Assembly: GCA_022764045.1 (NCBI GenBank)
Contig: JALERU010000057.1
Span: 1 to 55,996 of the forward strand
Reading direction: 5' to 3'
From: Clostridiales bacterium
Lineage (GTDB): Bacteria > Bacillota > Clostridia > Oscillospirales > Oscillospiraceae
DNA length: 55,996 bases
Shown here: piece by piece, positions 1-8,221 of the stretch
How positions within the stretch are numbered: position 1 is the first letter of the stretch
Layout: the number at the start of each line of letters is the position of its first letter
Position numbers and translations under genes: made by a program
The notes under the pieces: model-generated
The model's database searches: none
What the model saw: only the letters and a program-made list of their open reading frames with translations
Told to the model about the DNA's origin: nothing

Positions 1-145
1 TCTCTTAGCTTCAAAGAAAAATTAACGTTGCCCCACAAAGCTTTTTAGCTTCATGGACAACTTCAATGTCCGTTTTGGTGCTTCGTGTTTTCTCTTACGT
101 TGTTTAATTTACAAGGTACACGCCGCTTCATGCGGGGTGAATTGT

Positions 146-174
146 ATTTTACCACAGCCCCAACATCTTGTCAA
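146..174 (-). promoter_or_regulatory. Strong leftward promoter P2
   Basis: On the minus strand TTGACA (174-169) and TAAAAT (151-146) are separated by exactly 17 bases. The transcript would leave the window to the left. It is the second of two tandem promoters. Just downstream (about 1-115, minus) the sequence ACCTTGTAAATTAAACAACG resembles the conserved leader or spacer sequence of clostridial rRNA operons. I infer that a 16S rRNA gene on the minus strand lies beyond the left edge. Confidence 0.7.
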
Positions 175-248
175 GAGAAACTTTCAAGTTTTTCCAAACT
201 ATCCTGTTTTCTGACCTTTTGTTGGCCTCGTCTCGCGACAGCTTTGAT

Positions 249-277
249 AGAATACCACGCCTCCCCTCCATTGTCAA
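249..277 (-). promoter_or_regulatory. Strong leftward promoter P1
   Basis: On the minus strand TTGACA (277-272), a 17-base spacer and TATTCT (254-249). It lies about 100 bases upstream of a second consensus promoter in the same direction; tandem strong promoters are typical of rRNA operons. No protein start follows within the window. The rest of 1-457 holds no gene I can support. Confidence 0.65.
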
Positions 278-457
278 CCCCTATTTTTCACTTTTTTCAT
301 TTTTTCTTTTTCAGGCCCTTTCCCCTCTTTTTTATTTATGATGATGGTATATGGTCTTTTCCGGGGAAAGCCAACAAGATCTCCGTTGCCAGAGAGCGCG
401 GGTTGTGGTTTAATGGGATCATAGACGACGATCAAAAGATAGAAAGGAGTCCTCCCC

Positions 458-1525
458 ATGAAATCTCTCCGGTTCCCTCTTTTCCTCTGCTGCCTTTCCC
501 TGCTCCTGTTGGCTCTGTCCGCCTGCGCCCAGCAGGAATCTCCTCCCGCCCAAGCGCCCCAGCCGGAAGAGATCACCCAGACACCGGACAATCCCGGCGG
601 CCTCTATCTCACGGACCTGATCTCTATGACCGTCCAGGAGGTCACCGCCCTGTGGGGCGAGGATATCGCCTATCTGGACCAGTGGTACGGAGGGTCCGCC
701 AAGTATTTCTACTATGAGGATGGGCGCGTCCCCTATCGTTTCTCCTTCCTGGACCACGACCACAAGGGAACCGCCACAGGCAGCGAGCCCCTCTACACCG
801 TGGGGTATGCCGCTTGGGAAAACGACGCCGTCGCCATGGTGGCGCCGGAGATTCCCATTTCGGTGACCTATCCCCAACTGGAGGAGTTGGGCTACCAGGG
901 GGATTTCTCCACCACCGTGGGGGAGGGAGACGAGTTCCACGCCGGGGCCTCCGCCTATTTTACCTTTTTATACAATGACGCCATCCGCTTGGACTTCCTG
1001 TGGCTGGAGGGGAGCAACTGCCAGACCGACCCCGCCGACTCCGTGGCTGTGATCCGGGTGGAGGCCGTCCCAGAGGCCGCCGCTCCCGAACGGGAGCCGG
1101 AGCCCCAGTCTCCCGCAGAGGAAAGCCCCACTGCCGGCTCTTTTGAGGGGGTAATGGGCAGCCGCTTTGTGGTGCCGGAGGGCTTTGTCCAACGCTCTGT
1201 CCGCCCGGCCATGGGATATCTCTATTCCTTCTACCGGGAGGACCTGGACATGGAGCTCTCCGTATGGGAGTGCAGCCAGGTTTCTGTGCCTACCACAGCC
1301 GAAGAGGATTACAACGCCCTCTGCGACAGCCCCGACGTAGAGGTGACCTACACCACCCAGAAAGGCAACAAATATGTGGTCAGCGGCTACCAGGGAGAGG
1401 ACATTTTCTATCAGGTCCATTACGGCGGGGACATCCGCTATTCCGTCTCCTTTACCTACCCCAAGGCCAACGCCGCCTCCTGCAACCCCATTGTGGACGC
1501 CTTTATGCCCACGTTCTCCTGCTAA
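458..1525 (+). CDS. Lipoprotein of unknown function
   Basis: A 355-residue exported lipoprotein. The N-terminus has two basic residues, a hydrophobic run and the lipobox LSAC, with Cys23 as the lipidation site, so it should be anchored on the outer face of the membrane. An Ala/Pro/Glu-rich linker at about residues 205-225 separates two globular parts. The C-terminal part (about 228-355) ends in Cys and contains several Tyr/Val strands. I do not recognise either domain. The start is chosen because AAAGGAG lies about 10 bases upstream of the ATG and the signal peptide begins there. It is probably a single-gene unit, as metA has its own promoter-like sequence downstream. Confidence 0.85.
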   Translation: MKSLRFPLFLCCLSLLLLALSACAQQESPPAQAPQPEEITQTPDNPGGLYLTDLISMTVQEVTALWGEDIAYLDQWYGGSAKYFYYEDGRVPYRFSFLDHDHKGTATGSEPLYTVGYAAWENDAVAMVAPEIPISVTYPQLEELGYQGDFSTTVGEGDEFHAGASAYFTFLYNDAIRLDFLWLEGSNCQTDPADSVAVIRVEAVPEAAAPEREPEPQSPAEESPTAGSFEGVMGSRFVVPEGFVQRSVRPAMGYLYSFYREDLDMELSVWECSQVSVPTTAEEDYNALCDSPDVEVTYTTQKGNKYVVSGYQGEDIFYQVHYGGDIRYSVSFTYPKANAASCNPIVDAFMPTFSC

Positions 1526-1545
1526 GCCCGAAGGAAATCTACAGT

Positions 1546-1575
1546 TGCCATCCCCCGAAAAGTGTGCTTTAATAT
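1546..1575 (+). promoter_or_regulatory. Possible metA promoter
   Basis: TTGCCA (1546-1551), an 18-base spacer and TAATAT (1570-1575). It is weaker than most promoters here. I see no SAM riboswitch or T-box in the short space before metA. Confidence 0.35.
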
Positions 1576-1609
1576 AAGAGTATGCCATTTTACTAAGGGA
1601 GGCGTTCCC

Positions 1610-2533
1610 ATGCCCATTAAAATTCCAAATTCTCTGCCCGCCCGGGAAACCCTGGAGGGCGAGAATATTTTCGTTATGACCGAATATCGGGCCATCCACC
1701 AGGACATCCGGCCTCTCAAGCTGCTGATCCTGAACCTGATGCCCACCAAAATCGCCACCGAGACCCAGCTATTGCGGAAGTTCTCCAATACCCCCCTGCA
1801 AACCCAGGTGGAGCTGCTGCAAACCATCAGCCACGACGCCCAGAACGTGGACCGGAGCCACCTGGAGTCCTTTTACACCTCCTTTGACCAGATCAAGGAC
1901 AAGTACTATGATGGCCTGGTGATCACCGGGGCGCCCGTGGAGAACATGGACTTTGAGAAAGTGGACTACTGGCAGGAGCTGTGCCAGATCATGGACTGGT
2001 CCAAAACCCACGTCCACTCCACCCTTCACATCTGCTGGGGGGCCCAGGCCGGGCTGTATTACCACTATGGCATCCCCAAGTACAGCCTGCCCCAGAAGGT
2101 CTTCGGGGTCTTTGACCACAAGGTGCTCAAGCCCTCCTCCCCCCTGTTCCGGGGCTTTGACGACCGGTTTTACGCCCCCCACTCCCGGCACACCGAGGTG
2201 CTGGAGGAGGATATTCGGAAAATTCCCCAGCTGGAAGTCCTGGCCGTCTCGGAAGAGGTGGGCGTCTTCGCGGTCAAAACGGAAGACAGCCGCCAGTTCT
2301 TCTTCCTGGGCCACCTGGAATACGACCGGGACACCCTGGCCCAGGAATATCAGCGGGATGTGGACCGGGGCCTGCAAATCCAGGTCCCCCGCCACTATTA
2401 CCCCAATGACGACCCCACCCAGACCCCTATCGTCCGCTGGCGCTCCGCCGGCCAACTCATCTATACCAACTGGCTGAACTACTACGTCTATCAGACCACA
2501 CCTTACGACCTGACCTCCTTGGACCGCAAATAA
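1610..2533 (+). CDS. metA: Homoserine O-acetyltransferase (MetA/MetAA family)
   Basis: Acylates the hydroxyl of L-homoserine, the first committed step to methionine; cytoplasmic. The 307-residue protein matches the MetA family in length. The nucleophile is Cys142 in HICWGAQAG, and residue 111 is Glu (GAPVENMDF). In this family Glu at the equivalent of position 111 goes with acetyl-CoA use and Gly with succinyl-CoA use, so the product is predicted to be O-acetyl-homoserine despite the historical succinyltransferase name. The start at 1610 is preferred over an upstream in-frame ATG because GGGAGG sits 7-12 bases before it and family similarity begins at [10 protein letters not shown]. The gene is monocistronic and closed by a strong terminator. 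No other methionine genes are in the window. Confidence 0.93.
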   Translation: MPIKIPNSLPARETLEGENIFVMTEYRAIHQDIRPLKLLILNLMPTKIATETQLLRKFSNTPLQTQVELLQTISHDAQNVDRSHLESFYTSFDQIKDKYYDGLVITGAPVENMDFEKVDYWQELCQIMDWSKTHVHSTLHICWGAQAGLYYHYGIPKYSLPQKVFGVFDHKVLKPSSPLFRGFDDRFYAPHSRHTEVLEEDIRKIPQLEVLAVSEEVGVFAVKTEDSRQFFFLGHLEYDRDTLAQEYQRDVDRGLQIQVPRHYYPNDDPTQTPIVRWRSAGQLIYTNWLNYYVYQTTPYDLTSLDRK

Positions 2534-2538
2534 GCTCT

Positions 2539-2580
2539 CCTGCCCTCTGTCCTCCTGCCAGACAGAGGGCAGGCGTTTTT
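2539..2580 (+). terminator. Terminator of metA
   Basis: A 12-bp perfect stem (CCTGCCCTCTGT, 2539-2550, with ACAGAGGGCAGG, 2562-2573) followed by CGTTTTT. Confidence 0.9.
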
Positions 2581-2614
2581 CCTCCCGCTTTTTTAGAAAA
2601 TCACACATTTCCTC

Positions 2615-2643
2615 TTGACAAACTCGCCGGATTATTGTATTAT
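2615..2643 (+). promoter_or_regulatory. Orphan consensus promoter
   Basis: TTGACA (2615-2620), a 17-base spacer and TATTAT (2638-2643). No convincing protein gene follows for 730 bases; the next strong signal is the terminator at 3129. See the ncRNA entry. Confidence 0.75.
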
Positions 2644-2649
2644 TTAGCC

Positions 2650-3166
2650 AGAGAAACGGAAAGGCAACTTTCTAAAACCCTCTCTTTGATTCCTCCCAGG
2701 CCTATTGACGTAACGAAAGGATCGGTGAGTCCCGTGGGCGATGCAGTTTCCTTTCAGAGCGCATGGGCGCCACTCCATTGAGACAAGCGGAAACAGGCTG
2801 TGATTTTCCTCCCTGTTCCTTGTGTTCAGCATAGGCTGTGTTTGGTGGCCATCCATGGCAGGCTCTGACCCTGACCCGAAGGAAGTATTCTGTGGTCATT
2901 CTCTCTGTAAATTGAATAACGTCACAATAGAATATTATTTAGTTTGCAAGTAAAACGCATATTTCGACAGAGTGGACGACGAAAACGGTCCCACATACAA
3001 CCCTTCGTTGGATTTTCTTGGATGACTTGGGTGTGATGGATTACGTCGCTTTTTGAACGCTCTCTCTGGTAAGAGATTGGAGCCAGACACCCTGTACGAT
3101 CGAATGTGTGAATCTGTAAAACGAATTCCAGAGGGCATTTCTTTTGAAATGCCCTCTGTTTTTTTC
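2650..3166 (+). ncRNA. Candidate non-coding RNA of unknown class
   Basis: About 515 bases lie between a near-consensus promoter and a strong intrinsic terminator, with no open frame that has a ribosome binding site. The only longer plus frame starts at TTG 3053 and reads straight through the terminator. I looked for the conserved cores of RNase P, tmRNA, SRP RNA and T-box leaders and did not see them. A weaker second promoter-like pair (TTGAAT 2912, TATTAT 2933) could instead give a transcript of about 220 nt. The class is unknown. A decayed gene is the main alternative. Confidence 0.45.
3129..3166 (+). terminator. Terminator of the orphan unit
   Basis: CAGAGGGCATTT (3129-3140) pairs with AAATGCCCTCTG (3147-3158) around a 6-base loop, followed by eight T. 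It ends a plus-strand transcript that does not encode a recognisable protein. Confidence 0.9.
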
Positions 3167-3294
3167 GGGGCGCGCCCCATGGAAAAAGCTGCAACAAGGC
3201 GTTACAACCCGACGGGTTATCTTACAAGGGGAAGACAATTCAGTGACAAATTCCCGGAAAGCCCGTAACCTTTATTATATTTTTCTTAAATACC

Positions 3295-3324
3295 TTGACG
3301 TCCCCCTGCCTCTTCCTGTATACT
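3295..3324 (+). promoter_or_regulatory. Promoter of the transglutaminase-like gene
   Basis: TTGACG (3295-3300), an 18-base spacer and TATACT (3319-3324), about 50 bases before the start codon. Confidence 0.6.
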
Positions 3325-3373
3325 TTCTACAAATCTTCAGGAATTCCTGACAGAAGAAAGCGAGGCTCTTTTT

Positions 3374-4525
3374 ATGATCAAGGAAAAAGAACGCACTCTT
3401 TTCATCACACTTATCGTCATTCTCCTCGCCGCCGTGATAATCAGCGCCGGCGCCAGTGTGTTTGCCGCCAAATCCGTCTACGACCTGCGGGTGGAGACCG
3501 GTTTGGGCCATAGGGAAACCCAGGAGGACGACGTGCCCATTATGAATGGCGAATATTACATCCGTCCCACCACCGAGATCTCCGATGCCTACAAGTCCGG
3601 CAGCGACAGCGGCCTGGATGAAAAGCAAAAGGAGACCCTGGAGATGGCCTCCGCCGTGCTGGATGAGATCATCACCGGGGATATGACTCCTTACGACAAA
3701 GAAAAAGCCGTTTACGACTGGATGTCCACCAAGCTAACCTATGACACCGGTGTTCTTCAGGTCATTCCCCAAACCTCCGCCGACTGCGACAACCCCTATG
3801 GGGTGCTGAAATATCACAACGCCGTCTGCGTGGGCTACGCCACCACCTTCCGTCTGTTCATGCAGATGATGGATATCCCCTGCATGGTGGTTCACAACAA
3901 CGACCTCTACCACTCCTGGGACCTGGTCCAGTTGGACGGCAACTGGTACCACGTGGATATCTACTCTGACCAGGGCAGCGGAAGCTACGCCAACTTCAAT
4001 ATGAACGATGAAATGGCTTCCGCCAACCACGACTGGGACCAGGACTTCTTCCCCGCCGCCACTTCCCTGGACTATAACTATGCCTATCAAAACAGGCAGC
4101 CCATAGAGGATCTCTATCAAATTCCCAAGCTCCTGCGCCAGGCCGCCGAAGAAAAGCAGGGCATCCTCTGCCTGGACTTCGCCGTCATCGACGAGGCCCA
4201 CGCCCAAATCGCAGAGGCCATGCTCAGTGGCGTCCAGTCCTCCATGGAGTCCTCCGAGGCCTTCCAGAACCTGTGGATGCACTGGACCTGGATGCACATC
4301 ACCGGCAGCGAATATGTTCTCACCGTCTTTGTTGAGGGCTATGACCCTGAGGGACCCTCTGCGGAATTTGAGATCTCTGAAGAGGACCAGATGAAGATTG
4401 AGGAGGCCGTCAATGCTGCCTTTGGCGAGGACGTGGATTGGGAGAGCATCCAAAACGAAATGGCCGCCCACAACGACACCCCCGAAGCCGCCGCTGTGGA
4501 AGAGCTGACGGACGCGGAGGGCTGA
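3374..4525 (+). CDS. Membrane-anchored transglutaminase-like protein
   Basis: A 383-residue protein with a basic N-terminus and one membrane segment (about residues 8-32), so the rest is probably outside the cell. Residues about 105-200 form a transglutaminase-like (papain-fold) core with the Cys-His-Asp triad visible: Cys152 in NAVCVGYA, His180 in LYHSWDLV and Asp195 in WYHVDIYS. Bacterial members act as proteases, amidases or cross-linkers, and the substrate cannot be read from sequence. The C-terminal 150 residues are acidic and unrecognised. The stop lies 5 bases before the DUF4358-like lipoprotein gene, so the two are probably co-transcribed. Confidence 0.85.
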   Translation: MIKEKERTLFITLIVILLAAVIISAGASVFAAKSVYDLRVETGLGHRETQEDDVPIMNGEYYIRPTTEISDAYKSGSDSGLDEKQKETLEMASAVLDEIITGDMTPYDKEKAVYDWMSTKLTYDTGVLQVIPQTSADCDNPYGVLKYHNAVCVGYATTFRLFMQMMDIPCMVVHNNDLYHSWDLVQLDGNWYHVDIYSDQGSGSYANFNMNDEMASANHDWDQDFFPAATSLDYNYAYQNRQPIEDLYQIPKLLRQAAEEKQGILCLDFAVIDEAHAQIAEAMLSGVQSSMESSEAFQNLWMHWTWMHITGSEYVLTVFVEGYDPEGPSAEFEISEEDQMKIEEAVNAAFGEDVDWESIQNEMAAHNDTPEAAAVEELTDAEG

Positions 4526-4530
4526 CTGCC

Positions 4531-5034
4531 ATGAAACGACTCTCTCTCTTCTTCCTCTCCGCCCTTCTCCTCCTCGCCCTGTCCTCCTGCGGCGAGGCCC
4601 CCGGCGGCAGCGCCGCCACGGCGGATATGGACGACCTGCAAAAAACCATGCTGGCTGCTGACCCCACCCTGGCGGAGAACATCACCTCCATCACCGGTTC
4701 GGTGGACGATGCGGCCCACCTCTTCTCCTATCTGTCCGACCTGCCCTATGACAAGGTGGAAAATTTCCTCCTGTCCTATTCCACCAAGGGCGCCGCCGAC
4801 GAGGTAGCCGTCATTGCGGTGAAGAACCCGGAGGACGTGGGCGAGGCCGCCAACTCCCTGCGCCGCCACGTGGACCAGCGGAAACAGCTCTTCCAGCAAT
4901 ACGGCCCCGCCGAGGCGGCCCGGGTGGAGAAGGCCGAAATCTTTACCAAGGATCAATATGCCGTCCTCCTCATCTGTGACAACAGTCCCGCGGTGAAAAC
5001 CGCCTTTGAAAACTTCCTTCCCGCTGCGGAATGA
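4531..5034 (+). CDS. DUF4358-like lipoprotein
   Basis: A 167-residue lipoprotein. A hydrophobic signal ends in the lipobox LSSC with Cys20 as the lipidated residue. The mature part (about 35-165) has the pattern of DUF4358 proteins: a helical start, the segment LPYDKVENFLLSYS, then AVIAVKNPEDV and a strand YAVLLICDN near the end. Function of that family is unknown. The start follows a GGAGG at 4516-4520, and an upstream in-frame ATG is rejected because it would hide the signal peptide. It is the second gene of a pair with the transglutaminase-like protein and is followed by a terminator. Confidence 0.85.
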   Translation: MKRLSLFFLSALLLLALSSCGEAPGGSAATADMDDLQKTMLAADPTLAENITSITGSVDDAAHLFSYLSDLPYDKVENFLLSYSTKGAADEVAVIAVKNPEDVGEAANSLRRHVDQRKQLFQQYGPAEAARVEKAEIFTKDQYAVLLICDNSPAVKTAFENFLPAAE

Positions 5035-5042
5035 CCTTCCGC

Positions 5043-5079
5043 AAAAAATCCCGAGCCTGACGGCTCGGGATTTTTCTAT
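5043..5079. terminator. Bidirectional terminator
   Basis: CCCGAGCC, loop TGAC, GGCTCGGG, with A-run before and T-run after. It serves both the plus-strand lipoprotein gene and the minus-strand gcv operon, which ends at 5099. Confidence 0.9.
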
Positions 5080-5098
5080 TTCGTAGATTCCTTTATTT

Positions 5099-5824
5099 TT
5101 ACGGCAGGCAGCCTTCCTCCACCAATCCCCGGTCAAACAGGATCACCGACCGCCCCCCGGCCTCCCGATACAGGCTTCGGCAGACCCTCGGCCCGTAAGG
5201 CCCGGGATGGGAGGGTGGCTCCACCCGGAGGTGATCCAGGTGGCGCAGATGTAGGCCCACCTGCTTTTTCCCCAGGGGCCCCGGCGAGTGGCTGGAAAGA
5301 TAGCGGTCAAAGGGCAGCTTCTCCGCCGCCTCCAGGGTCTGCCGCAGTTCTCTCACGGGGGCGGCCTCCCACCCCAGCAGGAGGAGGGTGGGGTTCAGCC
5401 CATCCCCCGCCAGAAGGAGACCCTCCTTTTCCAGCAGCAGCCCCACAGAGCCCCGGGTGTGCCCCGCCAGAGAGACCACCTCCCCGGTGATGCCTCCCAG
5501 GTCAAAGACTTCGCCCACCTCCAACGGCGCTATGGCGCAGCCCTGCCCGGTCATGCGGGCCTGGGCCTCCAGCAGGGGCCAGTCCAGCCGGTGGACCCGG
5601 ACCACAGGGAAACGGAAATTTCCGCCGATGTGGTCACTGTGGCCGTGGCTGTTCAGCACCAGGCAGGGGGTGGAGACCCGCTGAGCCACATAGGCCGCCA
5701 GATCCCGTTTCCCCTGGCCGGTGTCCCAGAGGATGGCTCGGTCCCGCCCCTGGAGAAGGGTGCAGTACACCCGGTAGTCCTCCTCAAAATGCCAGACCCC
5801 CGGGCAGATCTCCCGGCTGTTCAT
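5099..5824 (-). CDS. MBL-fold metallo-hydrolase
   Basis: A 241-residue metallo-beta-lactamase-fold hydrolase. The metal site is clear: HGHSDH (the HxHxDH motif), then LAGHTRGS, LAGDG and SSHSPG supplying the further His and Asp ligands. Proteins of this size and motif set include glyoxalase-II-like thioesterases and many uncharacterised hydrolases, so the substrate is open. It starts 13 bases after the lpd stop in the same direction and precedes the only terminator, so it looks like the last gene of the glycine cleavage operon. A thioester or aldehyde clean-up role would be speculation. Confidence 0.85.
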   Translation of the reverse strand: MNSREICPGVWHFEEDYRVYCTLLQGRDRAILWDTGQGKRDLAAYVAQRVSTPCLVLNSHGHSDHIGGNFRFPVVRVHRLDWPLLEAQARMTGQGCAIAPLEVGEVFDLGGITGEVVSLAGHTRGSVGLLLEKEGLLLAGDGLNPTLLLLGWEAAPVRELRQTLEAAEKLPFDRYLSSHSPGPLGKKQVGLHLRHLDHLRVEPPSHPGPYGPRVCRSLYREAGGRSVILFDRGLVEEGCLP

Positions 5825-5837
5825 CGCCGAAGGAAGC

Positions 5838-7205
5838 TCACACCTTCCGCAGACCCTCGGCAGCGCCGAAGAGCATTTCGCTGAAGGTGGGGTGGGGATG
5901 GATGACCTCCGACAGTTCGCCGGCGGTGAGGCCCTTCTGAATGGCCAGGGTCAACTCACCCACCATGTCGGTGGCCCGGGGGCAGACCAGCTGGGCGCCC
6001 AGGAGCTTGCCGGTGGTGCCGTCGGTGACCAGCTTCACGTAGCCGCTCTCGGTGCCCTCGATGAGGCACTTGCCGTTGGCGCCGGTGAGATACTTGCCCG
6101 TCTTCACGGGGATGCCAGCGGCCTTGGCCCCCTCCTCGGTGAGGCCCACCGAGGCGATCTCCGGGTTGGTATAGACGCAGCTGGGGACCACAGACATATC
6201 CAGGGGGGGCTTTTTGCCGGCGATCACCGCCACAGCGTTCTCCCCCTGGGCGCTGGCCACGTGAGCCAGCTGGATGTTCCGGGCCTTGGCGTCGCCAATG
6301 ACATAGACGTGGGGCACGCTGGTGCGGCCGTCTACGTCTCCCACGATGGCGCCCCGCTCCAGCTCCAGGGAGAAGTCGGGGCCGAAGAGGCCCTCCAGGT
6401 TGGCCTTCCGTCCGGCGGCGGCCAGCACCCCCTGGGCGGTGACCGTCTGCTCCACGCCCTTCTTATCCACATAGCTGACCGTCATGGCCCCGGGCGCGCC
6501 CTCGATCTTCTGGACGCTGGCCTTGGCCTCCACCTTGACCCCCTGCTTTTTCAGGATCATGGTCAGGCGCTGGGCGATCTCCTTGTCCATAAAGGGCAGG
6601 ATGTGGTCAGCGGCCTCCAGCACGGTGACCTCGCAGCCCAGGCAGCGGTAGAGGGTGGCGCACTCCACGCCCACCACACCGCCGCCGATGATGACGAGGG
6701 ATTTGAAATTTTGGCCGCCCCACTCCAAGATATCCCGGCTGTTCCAAACGCCGGGCAGGTCGATGCCGGGAATGGGGGGATAGGAGACCTTGGAGCCGGT
6801 GGCGATAATGATATCCTTCCCCTCATAGGTCTCCCCGTTGCAGGTGATCACCCCGGCCTTTTCAATGCGGGCCTGGCCGGAGACCACCGTGATCTTGTTG
6901 GCCTTCATCAGCTTTTCCACCCCTTGGCGCAGGGTGGTGACCACCTCGTCTTTCCGCCGGTGCATGGCGTCAAAGTCATAGGTCACATCCTGGGTCTGAA
7001 TCCCCAGGGTCTGGACGTGGCCCAGGGCAGCGTAGGTCTCCGCGCTGTGGAGCAGGGCCTTGGTGGGCATACAGCCCCGGTTCAGGCAGGTACCGCCCAG
7101 GTCTTCCTTTTCAAACAGGACCACCTGCAAGCCCTCTTTGGCCGCTTTCTCCGCGGCGGTGTAGCCGCCGGGGCCGCCGCCGATAATGGCAATGTCAAAT
7201 TTCAT
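5838..7205 (-). CDS. lpdA: Dihydrolipoyl dehydrogenase (glycine cleavage L protein)
   Basis: Flavoprotein that reoxidises the dihydrolipoyl arm of GcvH with NAD+. In 455 residues it shows the FAD-binding GGGPGG near the N-terminus, the redox disulfide GGTCLNRGCMPTK (Cys40, Cys45), a second Rossmann motif GGGVVGVECA, and the C-terminal active-site segment HPHPTFSE (His438, Glu443). It sits 3 bases after lplA, in an operon with all other glycine-cleavage components and no 2-oxoacid dehydrogenase genes. This context assigns it to glycine cleavage, though it may also serve other complexes. Confidence 0.95.
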   Translation of the reverse strand: MKFDIAIIGGGPGGYTAAEKAAKEGLQVVLFEKEDLGGTCLNRGCMPTKALLHSAETYAALGHVQTLGIQTQDVTYDFDAMHRRKDEVVTTLRQGVEKLMKANKITVVSGQARIEKAGVITCNGETYEGKDIIIATGSKVSYPPIPGIDLPGVWNSRDILEWGGQNFKSLVIIGGGVVGVECATLYRCLGCEVTVLEAADHILPFMDKEIAQRLTMILKKQGVKVEAKASVQKIEGAPGAMTVSYVDKKGVEQTVTAQGVLAAAGRKANLEGLFGPDFSLELERGAIVGDVDGRTSVPHVYVIGDAKARNIQLAHVASAQGENAVAVIAGKKPPLDMSVVPSCVYTNPEIASVGLTEEGAKAAGIPVKTGKYLTGANGKCLIEGTESGYVKLVTDGTTGKLLGAQLVCPRATDMVGELTLAIQKGLTAGELSEVIHPHPTFSEMLFGAAEGLRKV

Positions 7206-7208
7206 GTG

Positions 7209-8192
7209 TTACTCCTCCATGAGCAGTGTCAAAACGCTCTCCACCAGGTCTCCCTCCGCCCCAGGCAGGGCCAGAAGGGTTTGGCGGAGGGCGTCCCTCT
7301 GCCGGGGGCAGCCCTTCAGGGCCTCGGGCACCCGGCTCAAAAAGTCGGCCTCCAGGCCGTCGGACCACAGGGCGGCCTGGGTAATCTTCCCCCGGTCCTG
7401 GCTGTAATCCAGCCGCAGGATGCCCCAGTCAAACAGGGCCTGGCGGCTCACCTGCAGGGGCTGGCTGTCCCCATAGATCCAGACCGGATCGGAGAACCGG
7501 GCAATCCCCCGGGCCAGGGCGTCGGCGTCCAGCTCCCCTTCGGAAAGGGGCTGCACAGGTAAGCCGTACACCTGGCCAAAGGCTGTGATCAGCGCCCGCC
7601 GGAGCTCTTCCATGGTCAGCCCCGGCCGGAAATCCCGGAGGTTCACCACCCGGGCCCGCACCGACTTGACGCCCTTGGCCTGGAGTTTCAAGGGAGAGAC
7701 ATTCAGATATTTTTCCAGGGGCGCCAGGTCCACCGCCACCATCAGCGTGCCGTGGTGGTAGCACTGATCCCCTGTGCGGTAATAGGCGTGGCCGGAAAAC
7801 TTCCCGCCCTCCACCGTGAGATCATTCCGTCCGTTCTTCTCCGCCGGGATGCCCAGGGAGCGGACCGCCCGCAGAATGGCCTCGGTCTGTTTTTCCACGT
7901 CGTAGTCCCGGCGGACGGTGAGGAAGGTGAAATTCAGGTTCCCCAAGTCATGATAAACCGCCCCACCACCGGACAGACGGCGGACAAGATGTCCGCCGTC
8001 TGCTTCCAGTGCTTGGATGCGGCACTCGTTGGATGCATGTTGATTGCGCCCGATGACCACAGTGCGCTGGTTCTGCCACAGGTACAGGATACACTGGCCA
8101 GGCTTCACCCGGCGCAGGAGATATTCCTCCAGGGCCAGGTTGTGGCGGGGGTCCGTGTCCCGGGTGTCGATCACATACAGGTTACGAAGCAT
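7209..8192 (-). CDS. lplA: Lipoate-protein ligase A
   Basis: Activates free lipoate with ATP and attaches it to the lysine of lipoyl domains, here presumably GcvH. The 327-residue protein has the family signature RRLSGGGAVYHD (about 71-82), and the segment GRNDLTVEGGKFSGHAYY carries the conserved lysine (Lys131). The C-terminal third matches the accessory domain of LplA. No LipA or LipB gene is nearby, which suggests scavenged lipoate. It is followed by lpdA after 3 bases and preceded by gcvPB after a 29-base gap. Confidence 0.93.
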   Translation of the reverse strand: MLRNLYVIDTRDTDPRHNLALEEYLLRRVKPGQCILYLWQNQRTVVIGRNQHASNECRIQALEADGGHLVRRLSGGGAVYHDLGNLNFTFLTVRRDYDVEKQTEAILRAVRSLGIPAEKNGRNDLTVEGGKFSGHAYYRTGDQCYHHGTLMVAVDLAPLEKYLNVSPLKLQAKGVKSVRARVVNLRDFRPGLTMEELRRALITAFGQVYGLPVQPLSEGELDADALARGIARFSDPVWIYGDSQPLQVSRQALFDWGILRLDYSQDRGKITQAALWSDGLEADFLSRVPEALKGCPRQRDALRQTLLALPGAEGDLVESVLTLLMEE

Positions 8193-8221
8193 AGCGCGCC
8201 TCCCAGATTCGCGAAAAGGCC

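Noticed and set aside
85..717. 210-residue plus frame at the left edge
   Set aside because: Covers AT-rich promoter sequence and the start of the lipoprotein gene in another frame; no RBS.
1526..1609. SAM riboswitch or T-box before metA
   Set aside because: Only 84 bases are available and no conserved core or specifier/AGGGUGG motif is present.
3053..3268. 71-residue frame in the orphan RNA unit
   Set aside because: Starts at TTG without an RBS and reads through a strong terminator; composition not protein-like.
5892..7562. 556-residue plus-strand open frame
   Set aside because: Antisense to lpdA and lplA, whose active-site motifs are complete; composition is that of a shadow frame.
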